A DNA stretch of 30,045 nt from JAGWRA01 sp035534615 (GTDB taxonomy: Bacteria; Acidobacteriota; Vicinamibacteria; Vicinamibacterales; CAVVIG01), in contig DATLRO010000014.1 of assembly GCA_035534615.1 (NCBI GenBank), positions 1 to 30,045 on the forward strand, read 5' to 3'. Position 1 is the stretch's first letter. The number at the start of each line of letters is the position of its first letter. The position numbers were made by a program, and so were the translations under genes. A model generated the notes under the pieces. The model did no database searches, was not told where the DNA came from, and saw nothing but the letters and a program-made list of their open reading frames with translations. Positions 23,879-30,045 of this stretch are shown here, piece by piece.

Positions 23879-23921
23879 CGGCGTTCGCCAGCGGCCCCCC
23901 GCGGCCGCGTTCCCTCACGGT

Positions 23922-23939
23922 TCGGCCGGAACCGGCCGA
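23922..23939. terminator. Hairpin between convergent kinase and ABC permease genes
   Basis: TCGGCCG (23922-23928) pairs with CGGCCGA (23933-23939) around GAAC. It lies 43 bp after the kinase stop and 53 bp after that of the ABC permease read from the other side, so it can serve both. No T-run on either strand. Confidence 0.45.
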
Positions 23940-23991
23940 GCGCGGATCCAGGCCCGGTGCGCGGCGGACGGCGGGGCCGCGACGGCGCGTC

Positions 23992-24741
23992 CTACAGCTG
24001 GATCTTCGAGAACAGATAGCTGCCGACCGACAGCATCACGGCGGTGAGCGCGCCGAGGATCACGAGGTCTTCGCCGAGCCCGAACGCGAAGCCGTGGGTG
24101 AGCGCGCCCCGCAGCCCGTCGACGCCGTACGTCACCGGATTGAGGCGGAGGACGATCCGGAGCGCCGTCGGCAGACCATGAATCGGGAACAGCGCGTCCG
24201 AGAAGAAGAACAGCGGCAGGACCATGAAGTTCATGATCAGCTGGAACCCCTGCAGGTCCTGGAGCACGGAGGCGATGGCGGTGCCGACCGCGGTGAACAG
24301 CAGGGCCAGCAGGAACAGGAACACGAGCGCCAGCGGGAGCAGCAGGGCGCTGGTGGCGAATCGGAAGCCGGCGGCGAGGCAGATCGCGAAGACGATGAGC
24401 CCCTGGATCGAGGCGACGGTGGCCCCTCCGAGCGTCCGGCCCATCACGATCGCCAGGCGCGGCACCGGGGCGACGAGCGTTTCCTTCAGGAATCCGAACT
24501 GCCGGTCCCAGATGATCTCGATGCCCGAAAAGACCGCCGTGAACAGGACGCTCATGGCGACGATGCCCGGGGTCAGGAACTGGAGGTAGTTGCCGCCGCC
24601 CGCCTTCTGGAACGTCGGGCCGAATCCGAACCCGAGGGCGAACAGGAAAATGATCGGCTGCCCGAGCGAGCCGACCATGCGCGACTTGGAGCGGACGTAC
24701 CGCTTGAGCTGGCGCAGCCACAGGATGTAGACGGCCTTCAT
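23992..24741 (-). CDS. ABC-2 type exporter permease
   Basis: 249 residues: MKAVYILWLRQLKRYVRSKS followed by six predicted membrane segments (GQPIIFLFALGFGFG; IVAMSVLFTAVFSGIEIIW; LIVFAICLAAGF; LPLALVFLFLLALLFTAVGT; LIMNFMVLPLFFFSDALFPI; VILGALTAVMLSVGSYLF) and the typical LNPVTYGVDGLRGAL motif. This is the DrrB/ABC-2 transporter family that exports drugs, polysaccharides or lipids with an ATPase partner. Start choice: the ATG at 24741 overlaps the ATPase stop (ATGA) and has GGAGG at good spacing; an ATG 12 bases earlier lies within that ribosome site. Substrate unknown. Confidence 0.92.
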   Translation of the reverse strand: MKAVYILWLRQLKRYVRSKSRMVGSLGQPIIFLFALGFGFGPTFQKAGGGNYLQFLTPGIVAMSVLFTAVFSGIEIIWDRQFGFLKETLVAPVPRLAIVMGRTLGGATVASIQGLIVFAICLAAGFRFATSALLLPLALVFLFLLALLFTAVGTAIASVLQDLQGFQLIMNFMVLPLFFFSDALFPIHGLPTALRIVLRLNPVTYGVDGLRGALTHGFAFGLGEDLVILGALTAVMLSVGSYLFSKIQL

Positions 24742-25526
24742 CGGCGCCTCCATATCCGGCTCATCATTCTCAGGCGATCGGTGGACGAGGCATCCTCGTC
24801 GCGGATGGTGTGGCCGGTCAGACTGATGAAGGCGTCTTCGAGGGACCCGGTGCCGGTCTGGGCCTTCAGCGCGGCCGGCGAGCTCTGCGCCACGATCTTG
24901 CCGTGATCGATCACGGCGACCTCGTCCGCCACCCGGTCGGCCTCCTCCATGTAGTGCGTCGTGAAGAAGACGGTCACCTGCTGCTCCCGGCTCATGCGCT
25001 GGATGTAGCCCCAGATGTGGTTGCGGGTCTGCGGGTCGAGCCCGATCGTCGGCTCGTCGAGGAACAGCAGGGGCGGGTGGTGCAGCAGCGCGCGCGCCAC
25101 CTCCAGGCGGCGCTTCATGCCGCCGGAGTACTGCTTGACGTAGTCGTGCCCGCGGTCCGACAGCTCGACGAACGCGAGCAGATCGGCGATCCGTGCCGCC
25201 CGCGTCGCCGACGGCACGCCGTACAGCACGCCGTGCAGCTCCATGTTCTCGATCGCGGTCAGCTCGTCGTCCAGGCTCGGATCCTGAAAGACGATGCCGA
25301 ACGCGCGGCGGACGGCGAGCGGCTCGCGCCGGGGATCGTGGCCGTCGATCACGATGGTGCCGCTGGTCGGCGTCAGGGTCGTCGTCAGCATCTTGATCGT
25401 GGTCGTCTTGCCGGCGCCGTTCGGGCCGAGAAACCCGAAGATTCGGCCTTTCGGGACCGTGAACGAGATGTGGTCGACGGCGCAGAAGTCCCCGAAGGTC
25501 TTGACGAGATCACGCACCTCGATCAT
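24738..25526 (-). CDS. ABC exporter ATP-binding protein (DrrA type)
   Basis: 262 residues from ATG 25526 (MIEVRDLVKTFGDFCAVDHI), with GAGAGAGGG about seven bases before. Walker A GPNGAGKTTT with Lys40, Q-loop FQDPSLD, ABC signature YSGGMKRRLEVARALL, Walker B LLFLDEPTIGLDP, and H-loop FFTTHYMEEADR. The sequence is closest in style to DrrA-type ATPases that drive ABC-2 permeases, and the next gene is such a permease, translationally coupled by a four-base overlap. Together they form a two-gene exporter. A longer upstream frame (to 25631) is low-complexity and unlikely. It diverges from the MgtE-like gene. Confidence 0.95.
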   Translation of the reverse strand: MIEVRDLVKTFGDFCAVDHISFTVPKGRIFGFLGPNGAGKTTTIKMLTTTLTPTSGTIVIDGHDPRREPLAVRRAFGIVFQDPSLDDELTAIENMELHGVLYGVPSATRAARIADLLAFVELSDRGHDYVKQYSGGMKRRLEVARALLHHPPLLFLDEPTIGLDPQTRNHIWGYIQRMSREQQVTVFFTTHYMEEADRVADEVAVIDHGKIVAQSSPAALKAQTGTGSLEDAFISLTGHTIRDEDASSTDRLRMMSRIWRRR

Positions 25527-25707
25527 CGCGAGCCCTCTCTCTTCGCCGCCGGCGGCCGCCTCGGGAGGCCGGCCGGCCGCACGCCGGCCCGTGACGCGCG
25601 CCCCGACCGGGCGCCGACGGGCCCTGCCCATTGTCGGCGATCCGCCGCCGGAGGTCCATGAGACCGGGTCCCGTCGATTTTCGGCGAAATCGCGGGAGGA
25701 CTGTCGC

Positions 25708-25713
25708 TACAAT
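25708..25713 (+). promoter_or_regulatory. Candidate -10 element for the MgtE-like/Nramp operon
   Basis: TACAAT, in GTCGCTACAATGAGC, five of six consensus bases in GC-rich DNA. Predicted start near 25720, leader of about 21 nt. I see no good -35 box. No M-box-like structure fits in so short a leader. Confidence 0.5.
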
Positions 25714-25740
25714 GAGCTCTCGCGGGGCGACGGTCCACGC

Positions 25741-26970
25741 ATGATCTACTTCACGGAACTCGACCACCTCCCGGCCTTCGACGTCAAGGGCGTCTTCCTC
25801 GGGCAGCTGGTCGATCTGGGCATCAATCCGATCAGGAACTCGTCGAGGGTCGAGGAATATCTGATCGAGACGCCCGGCCGGGAACGGCTGGTGATTCCGC
25901 ACGTGCAGATGCAGGCGATCTCCAACCGCGCGCTGCAGGCCGGACAGGTCGCACGCGAGGTGCTCGGGACGCCGAACGACGCGCTCATCCGGGTCAAGAA
26001 GGACGTGCTCGACCAGCAGATCATCGACGTCAACAGCCGGAAGGTCGTCCGTGTGACCGACGTCGTGTTCGAGATCGAGCCGAGCGAACGCCACTCGCAC
26101 CTGCGGCTGGTGGCGGTCGACGTCGGCGCCGCCGCCGGCGTGCGGCGCCTCCTGCAGGGGCTGCTCGCCAAGCACCGCATCCGGGTCGTGTCCGGGATCT
26201 TCCAGGCGCGCGTGATTCCGTGGGAATTCGTGAACCTGATCGAGCCGGACCCGGCCCGCCGTCTCCGGCTCCGCATCTCGTACGATCGCCTGGCCGCGCT
26301 CCATCCGGCGGATCTGGCCGACATCCTCGAGGAACTGAGCCCCGACGAGCAGCGCGCCGTGATCGAGTCGCTGGACGACGAGACGGCGGCGCATGCGCTG
26401 GCGGAGGTGCCCGACAAGGTCCGCATGGCGCTGCTGGAACAGTTTCCGGCGGACAAGGCGGCCGACCTCATCGAGGAGATGCCGCCGGACGAGGCGGCGG
26501 ATGCGCTGCAGTCGCTCGCGCCGGCCAAGAGCGCCGAGGTGCTCGCCGGCATGGAGCGCGAGGAGGCGCAGGAGATGCGCGGCCTGCTCGGGTTCGATGC
26601 CAAGACGGCCGGCGGCATGATGACGACCGAGTGCGTGATCGTGCGACCCGAGGCCACCGTCGCCGACGGCGTCGAGGCGCTGCGCGCGTTCGAGGGCGAT
26701 CTCGACGAGGTCGACCGGCTGTTCCTGACCGACGCCGAGGGGATCCTCAGGGGGATGGTCCGGCTCGCCCGGCTGCTGCTCGCCCGGCCGGAGGAGGCGC
26801 TCGAGTCCCTCGCCACGCCTCCCGTGGCGACGGTGCCGGCCCATGCGGACATCAGGACGGTGCTCGGGCTCTTCTACAAGTACAGCCTCCTGGTGCTGCC
26901 GGTGACCGACGACCACGACCGTCTGCTCGGAGTGATTACCGCCGATGACGCGATCGAACACACCCAGTAA
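25741..26970 (+). CDS. MgtE N-domain/CBS-pair protein without a channel domain
   Basis: 409 residues. N-terminal beta-rich part (1-170) resembling two PRC-barrel modules (DVKGVFLGQLVDLGINPIRN; VVRVTDVVFEIEP), then the superhelical MgtE N-domain (about 180-285: LHPADLADILEELSPDEQRA; LIEEMPPDEAADALQSLAPA), then two CBS motifs beginning at TAGGMMTTECVIVRPEATVA (289) and ending VLPVTDDHDRLLGVITADDA (401). In MgtE magnesium channels this module senses intracellular magnesium and closes a five-helix channel; here the chain stops after the second CBS motif and there is no membrane segment. The next gene, an Nramp homologue, begins 26 bases before this stop. The protein is therefore probably the magnesium-sensing regulator of that transporter. 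The start at 25741 has only a weak ribosome site; sequence upstream is not conserved-looking. Confidence 0.88.
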   Translation: MIYFTELDHLPAFDVKGVFLGQLVDLGINPIRNSSRVEEYLIETPGRERLVIPHVQMQAISNRALQAGQVAREVLGTPNDALIRVKKDVLDQQIIDVNSRKVVRVTDVVFEIEPSERHSHLRLVAVDVGAAAGVRRLLQGLLAKHRIRVVSGIFQARVIPWEFVNLIEPDPARRLRLRISYDRLAALHPADLADILEELSPDEQRAVIESLDDETAAHALAEVPDKVRMALLEQFPADKAADLIEEMPPDEAADALQSLAPAKSAEVLAGMEREEAQEMRGLLGFDAKTAGGMMTTECVIVRPEATVADGVEALRAFEGDLDEVDRLFLTDAEGILRGMVRLARLLLARPEEALESLATPPVATVPAHADIRTVLGLFYKYSLLVLPVTDDHDRLLGVITADDAIEHTQ

Positions 26971-28216
26971 GTGGCCGAGCCGGTTCTGGGTCACGGCGGT
27001 GCTCTTCCTCAGCGTCGTCGGCCCCGGGATCATCACCGCCAACGTCGACAACGACGCCGGCGGCATCTATACCTATTCACTGGCCGGCGCGCGGTTCGGC
27101 TACACCCTGCTGTGGACGCTGGTGCCGATCACGGTGGCGCTCGTCGTGACGCAGGAGATGGTGGCGCGGATGGGCGCCGTCACCGGCAAGGGGCTGGCCG
27201 ACCTCATCCGCGAGGAGTACGGCTTCCGGATCACGTTTCTGCTGATGACGTGTCTGCTGGTCGCCGACCTCGGGAACACCGTCGCCGAGTTCGCCGGCCT
27301 GGCCTCGGGGGCGGCGGCGCTGCACATCAGCCGCTTCATCTCCGTGCCGCTCGGGGCGCTGTTCGTCTGGCTGCTCGTCGTGCGGGGCACGTACCGGATC
27401 GTCGAGCGGGTATTCCTGGTCGCCTGCTTCTTCTACGTGTCCTATCTCCTGTCCGGCTTTCTGGCGCACCCGGACTGGAGCCTGGCGCTGGTCAGCACCG
27501 TCAAGCCGACCGTGTCGTTCGACCGCGCGTCGATCTACATGATCATCGGCCTGGTCGGCACGACGATCGCGCCGTGGATGCAGTTCTACCTGCAGTCGGC
27601 GGTGGTCGAAAAGCGGGTCACGGTGAGCCAGTACGCCTATTCCCGCTGGGACGTCATCATCGGCTGCATCATCACGGACGTCGTCGCGTTCTTCATCATC
27701 GTGGCGTGCGCGGCGACGCTGTACGTGACCGGGCATCACGACGTCCGCAACGCCGCCGACGCGGCGGTCGCCCTGCGCCCGCTGGCCGGACGGGCCGCCA
27801 GCATCCTGTTCGCGTTCGGGCTGTGCAACGCCTCGCTCTTCTCCGCCAGCATTCTGCCGCTGGCGACGGCGTACTACGTCTGCGAAGGGCTGGGCTTCGA
27901 GGCGGGCATCGACCAGCGGGTCCACGAGGCGCCGGTGTTCTACACGCTGTACACCGGCCTGATCGCCTGCGGCGCGCTGACCGTGCTGCTGATCCCCGAG
28001 CGGATGCAGGTGCCGATCATCCTCCTCTCGCAGGTGGCCAACGGCGTGCTGCTGCCGTTCGTGCTGATCTTCATGCTGCGCCTGTGCAACCGCGAGGACC
28101 TGATGGGGGCCCATCGCAACACGAAGCCGCTCAACATCATCGCCTGGACCTCCAGCGTCCTGATGATCGGCATGACGCTGGTGCTCGTCTTCCTCAGCTT
28201 CGGTCCGACGCCGTGA
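26945..28216 (+). CDS. Nramp-family metal transporter with altered metal site
   Basis: 423 residues, about eleven membrane helices, SLC11/Nramp fold. Helix 1 reads GPGIITANVDNDAGGIYTYS: aligned through the following SLAGARFGYTLLW, the classical DPGN becomes DAGG (Asp37 kept, Asn replaced by Gly40). Helix 6 reads IIGLVGTTIAPWMQFYLQSA, where classical Nramps have MPH; the soft-metal-binding Met is Ala209 and the His is Trp211. Loss of the Met is a known feature of the Nramp-related magnesium transporters. With the coupled MgtE-N/CBS protein this argues for magnesium, or magnesium and manganese, rather than iron/manganese selectivity. The ATG at 26945 lies inside the upstream gene, so translation is coupled. 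Transport itself is inferred. Confidence 0.88.
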   Translation: MTRSNTPSKWPSRFWVTAVLFLSVVGPGIITANVDNDAGGIYTYSLAGARFGYTLLWTLVPITVALVVTQEMVARMGAVTGKGLADLIREEYGFRITFLLMTCLLVADLGNTVAEFAGLASGAAALHISRFISVPLGALFVWLLVVRGTYRIVERVFLVACFFYVSYLLSGFLAHPDWSLALVSTVKPTVSFDRASIYMIIGLVGTTIAPWMQFYLQSAVVEKRVTVSQYAYSRWDVIIGCIITDVVAFFIIVACAATLYVTGHHDVRNAADAAVALRPLAGRAASILFAFGLCNASLFSASILPLATAYYVCEGLGFEAGIDQRVHEAPVFYTLYTGLIACGALTVLLIPERMQVPIILLSQVANGVLLPFVLIFMLRLCNREDLMGAHRNTKPLNIIAWTSSVLMIGMTLVLVFLSFGPTP

Positions 28217-28261
28217 GGAGCGGCCGCGAGGGCGCGCGGCGCGCGGCGCGGGCATCCGCCG

Positions 28262-28282
28262 CCGGCGCCGGGATCGCGCCGG
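28262..28282. terminator. Hairpin between convergent Nramp and stress-protein genes
   Basis: CCGGCGC (28262-28268) pairs with GCGCCGG (28276-28282), seven-base loop. It lies 46 bp after the Nramp stop and 29 bp after that of the minus-strand stress protein. No T-run. Confidence 0.4.
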
Positions 28283-28310
28283 TCGCGGACGCCCCCCGGC
28301 CGGCCCGCGC

Positions 28311-28769
28311 TCACCCGCGCGGCGGCCGGCCGCGCACGGTGAGCACCGGGCACGGGGCGCCGGCAATCACGCGCGTGGCCACGCTGCCGAGAATCAGCTT
28401 CGCGACCCCGGACCGGCCGTGGGTCCCGAGCACCAGCAGGTCGGCGCGCTCCCGGCGGGCGGTCCGCAGGATCGTTCCGGCGACGTCGCCCCACAACAGC
28501 AGCGGCGTCGCGCGGACACCGGCCCGCCGCGCTCTGGCGACGACCGCCGCGATCCGCCGCCGGCCCGCCTTCTGCCGCTCGGCTTCGATCCGTTCCCAGA
28601 CCGATGGCGGCACGTATTCCGCGTCGACGGCGGTCGTCGCGGGCTCCAGTACATGCAGCACGATCAGCCGCGCGTTGAGGGTGCGCGCCAGCGAGATGGC
28701 GTGCGCGAAGGCCTTCGTGGAGACTCGCGAGAAATCCGACGCGAGCAGGATCCGGCGCGTTGCGGGCAT
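28311..28769 (-). CDS. Universal stress protein (UspA family)
   Basis: 152 residues, one Usp domain: RRILLASDFSRVSTKAFAHA, ARLIVLHVLEP, and the ATP-binding signature GTHGRSGVAKLILGSVATRV (G-x2-G-x9-G-S), ending APCPVLTVRG. The complete signature indicates an ATP-binding member. The ATG at 28769 has AAGGAG seven bases upstream. Cytoplasmic stress and persistence role is known for the family; no partner is evident. Convergent with the Nramp gene and 133 bp past the start of a luciferase-like gene's end on the same strand. Confidence 0.93.
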   Translation of the reverse strand: MPATRRILLASDFSRVSTKAFAHAISLARTLNARLIVLHVLEPATTAVDAEYVPPSVWERIEAERQKAGRRRIAAVVARARRAGVRATPLLLWGDVAGTILRTARRERADLLVLGTHGRSGVAKLILGSVATRVIAGAPCPVLTVRGRPPRG

Positions 28770-28901
28770 GGGCGACTCCTTCCGCCGAGACGCACCGCCG
28801 GCCGGCTGCGCGCCGCGGCGTGGCCTCGGTCACCATCGTGGCATCCAGGCGAACCGGCGTGAAGAGGCGCCGTGCGCGGACCGCCTCCCGGCCGGCGCCG
28901 G

Positions 28902-29918
28902 CTACGGCCGCGCGCCGGGCAGTCCGAACGCGTCGGCTATCAGGGCGTACGACCGGCAGCGGGCCTCGTGATCGTACGTGATCGTCACCACCATCACCTC
29001 GTCCGCGGCATATTCGGCCGCCACCGCCTCGAGGCCGCGCCGCACGGTGTCCGGCGTGCCGATGACCGCCCGCCGTCGCCGCGGAACCCCGTCCTCCCGC
29101 GCCTCCCGCGCCGCCAGAAAACGCTGCGCCGTCTCGACCGGCGGCACCGGGATCAGCTCGCCCTGGTGCAGGAGCGCGAACGCCATCCGCCCGCTCGCCG
29201 CGAGGCGGTCGGCCTCCTGGTCGGTCTCGGCGCAGATCGCCGACACGCACGCGATGACCTGCGGGGTCGCGCCAAGCCAGGAGGGGGTGAACGTGTCGCG
29301 GTACCGCCTGGCGATCTCCGCGCCGGCCGGGTTGATGAAGTCGGCGAAGGCGTAGGGCAGGCCGGCTTCGGCCGCCCAGAGTCCGCTCTGCGGCGACGAG
29401 CCCAGCAGCCACGGCTCCGGACGGTGCGGCCGGCCGGGCAGCGCCGCGAGACGGGCGAACCGGTGCCCCGGCGGCATGCGGTCGAACAGGTAGGCCAGCA
29501 GCTCGGCGATCTGCTGCGGGAAGTCGTCCGGCGCCGCCTGCCGGCGGTCCCGCTGCAGGGCAAAGGCGGTCAGCGGGTCCGAGCCTGGCGCGCGGCCGAC
29601 CCCGAGGTCGATCCGATCCGGATAGAGCGCGCTCAGGAGGCTGAAGACCTCCGCGACCTTCAAGGGGCTGTAGTGCGGGAGCATGACGCCGCCGCTGCCG
29701 ACGCGGATCCGCGACGTGACGGCGGCGATGGCGCCCATGAGGACTTCGGGGCTCGTGCAGGCGAGCATCGGCGTCGCATGGTGCTCGGCCACCCAGTACC
29801 GGTGGTAGCCGAGCGCCTCCGCGCGCCGCGCCAGATCGATCGAGTGCCGCAGCGCATCGCGCCCGGTCGATCCCTCGGAGATCGGCGACTGATCGAGCAC
29901 ACTCAACCGGAAATCCAA
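28902..29918 (-). CDS. Luciferase-like monooxygenase (LLM-class flavin oxidoreductase)
   Basis: 338 residues: LSVLDQSPISEGSTGRDALR, ALGYHRYWVAEHHATPMLAC, VTSRIRVGSGGVMLPHYSPL, YPDRIDLGVGRAPGSDPLT, LLGSSPQSGLWAAEAGLPYA and VIGTPDTVRRGLEAVAAEYA. These are the landmarks of the bacterial-luciferase TIM barrel, in the MsnO8-like group that uses reduced flavin from a partner reductase. Substrate unknown. The start is TTG at 29918-29916, chosen because AAGGAG lies six bases upstream and the protein begins with the expected MDFRLSVLDQSP. The next gene on the strand (the stress protein) starts 132 bp on. Confidence 0.92.
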   Translation of the reverse strand: MDFRLSVLDQSPISEGSTGRDALRHSIDLARRAEALGYHRYWVAEHHATPMLACTSPEVLMGAIAAVTSRIRVGSGGVMLPHYSPLKVAEVFSLLSALYPDRIDLGVGRAPGSDPLTAFALQRDRRQAAPDDFPQQIAELLAYLFDRMPPGHRFARLAALPGRPHRPEPWLLGSSPQSGLWAAEAGLPYAFADFINPAGAEIARRYRDTFTPSWLGATPQVIACVSAICAETDQEADRLAASGRMAFALLHQGELIPVPPVETAQRFLAAREAREDGVPRRRRAVIGTPDTVRRGLEAVAAEYAADEVMVVTITYDHEARCRSYALIADAFGLPGARP

Positions 29919-29979
29919 CGACGGCTCCTTGGCGCCTCTTCAGGGGGCGGCGGCCAGGCAGGCTCCGGGGAAGCCGGCC

Positions 29980-30028
29980 GGCGGCGCGCCGCGCGCCGCC
30001 CCGGCTCGGAAGACCGCCTCTGGTTATA
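29980..30028 (-). promoter_or_regulatory. Possible -10 box and leader hairpin of the luciferase-like gene
   Basis: Minus-strand TATAAC (30028-30023); its -35 region falls at or beyond the window edge. In the predicted leader GGCGGCGCG (29980-29988) and CGCGCCGCC (29992-30000) form a perfect nine-base-pair hairpin with a three-base loop. Confidence 0.35.
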
Positions 30029-30045
30029 GCACGGGGACGTCGCGG

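Noticed and set aside
1..30045. CRISPR arrays, tRNA or rRNA genes, insertion sequences, phage genes
   Set aside because: Looked for regularly spaced repeats, cloverleaf-like and CCA-ended segments, and transposase or integrase motifs; none seen.

Overview
The window is very GC-rich bacterial chromosome with tightly packed genes and no sign of phage, transposon or CRISPR. The gene content (a large secreted Asp-box/VPS10-type protein, a DUF2934 protein, a NifJ-type pyruvate:ferredoxin oxidoreductase cluster, an NtrC-family regulator, an ArsR/SRPBCC pair) suggests an acidobacterium, perhaps of the Vicinamibacteria. That placement is inference from gene style; no rRNA or other marker is present.

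Layout. 1-1500: the 5' part of a TauE/SafE permease (minus), a C-terminal remnant of a CoxE-like VWA gene (plus) and a small Arg-rich protein (minus). 1502-4747: a secreted Asp-box protein. 4894-5708: an ArsR/SRPBCC operon with a sharp sigma-70 promoter. 5881-7512: three small or secreted proteins (DUF4412, DUF2934, a hydrophilic 98-aa protein). 7989-10520: alpha-glucan phosphorylase (plus). 10609-16888: an operon read from the right, of a GltD-like Fe-S flavoprotein, NifJ and a dihydroorotate-dehydrogenase-like protein. 17150-19622: a cold-shock protein, an NtrC-family sigma-54 activator and a single-domain receiver (all minus). 19969-21075: an FTR1 iron permease with a Fur-box-like operator. 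21446-23878: a hybrid histidine kinase (plus). 23992-25526: an ABC exporter (ATPase and permease). 25741-28216: a soluble MgtE-N/CBS protein overlapping an Nramp-family transporter. 28311-29918: a universal stress protein and a luciferase-like monooxygenase.

The most interesting signal is regulatory. Around the sigma-54 activator I find well-formed -24/-12 promoter candidates (GG-N10-GC with TGGC/GGCAC and TGCA flanks) upstream of the receiver gene, the cold-shock gene, the 98-aa protein, the glucan phosphorylase and perhaps the Arg-rich protein. Two of them have nearly the same AT-rich dyad (CGGAATATTCC / CGGAATAATCC) about 100-125 bp upstream, where an enhancer-binding protein would sit. 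This suggests a local, self-regulating sigma-54 stress and carbon-reserve regulon that includes its own regulators. The second point of interest is the MgtE-type Mg sensor module that has lost its channel and is instead translationally coupled to an Nramp homologue with altered metal-site residues; this predicts a magnesium (or other hard-metal) transport system.

Limits: everything was read by eye. Family calls rest on recognisable motifs; promoter and operator calls are pattern matches without experimental or statistical support.
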